Below are positions 6,185 to 6,186 of a DNA stretch of 6,186 bases, piece after piece. Each line of letters opens with the position of its first letter. Within the stretch, counting starts at the first letter, position 1. Where the stretch lies: assembly GCA_030621995.1 (NCBI GenBank), contig JAUXGP010000105.1:1-6186 (forward strand), written 5' to 3'. The position numbers and the translations under genes were made by a program. The notes below the pieces were generated by a model, which ran no database searches, was not told where the DNA came from, and worked only from the letters and a program-made list of their open reading frames with translations. The stretch is from Psychrilyobacter sp. (GTDB lineage Bacteria; Fusobacteriota; Fusobacteriia; Fusobacteriales; Fusobacteriaceae).

Positions 6185-6186
6185 GA

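Overview
The window is AT-rich bacterial DNA with short intergenic gaps, strong AAGGAGG-type ribosome binding sites and A/T-ending codon use. Protein character and gene order (PASTA protein, rsgA, rpe, then a MarR regulator; an M3A peptidase; a butanol-dehydrogenase-type iron alcohol dehydrogenase) suggest a member of the Fusobacteriota, perhaps of the Ilyobacter/Propionigenium/Psychrilyobacter/Cetobacterium kind. This assignment is inference from memory of protein style, not from a search. No tRNA, rRNA, CRISPR array, insertion sequence or phage gene is visible.

Layout. (1) Positions 1-2492, minus strand: one apparent operon, read right to left. It starts with a good promoter (-35 TTGATA, 17 bp, extended -10 TGTTACTAT). 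Then come a membrane-anchored protein with three PASTA domains and no kinase domain (1712-2425), rsgA (834 to about 1709), rpe (141-776) and the start of a MarR-family regulator cut by the left window edge (1-131). (2) Positions 2493-2612: a divergent, very AT-rich promoter region. (3) Positions 2613-4556, plus strand: a single-gene unit for an M3A oligopeptidase. (4) Positions 4575-4626: a strong hairpin with T-runs on both sides, serving as a shared terminator for two convergent genes. (5) Positions 4625-6184, minus strand: an iron-containing alcohol dehydrogenase, preceded 24 bp upstream by an unrecognised small basic protein that reaches the right window edge.

The main point of interest is the left operon. 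In Bacillus and other Firmicutes the order is prpC-prkC-rsgA-rpe, where PrkC is a Ser/Thr kinase with extracellular PASTA domains. Here the gene in the prkC position keeps the membrane segment and three PASTA domains but has only about three residues before the membrane segment, so the kinase is absent. The next gene, rsgA, has clear family homology running upstream of its first conventional start (GTG at 1661). No ATG, GTG or TTG lies in that extension, so it appears to start at an ATC or ATT placed just after an AGGAGG inside the end of the PASTA gene. The remaining genes are housekeeping or fermentation functions: ribosome assembly, pentose phosphate pathway, peptide turnover, and aldehyde/alcohol redox balance. 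I see no sign of a wholly new multi-gene system.
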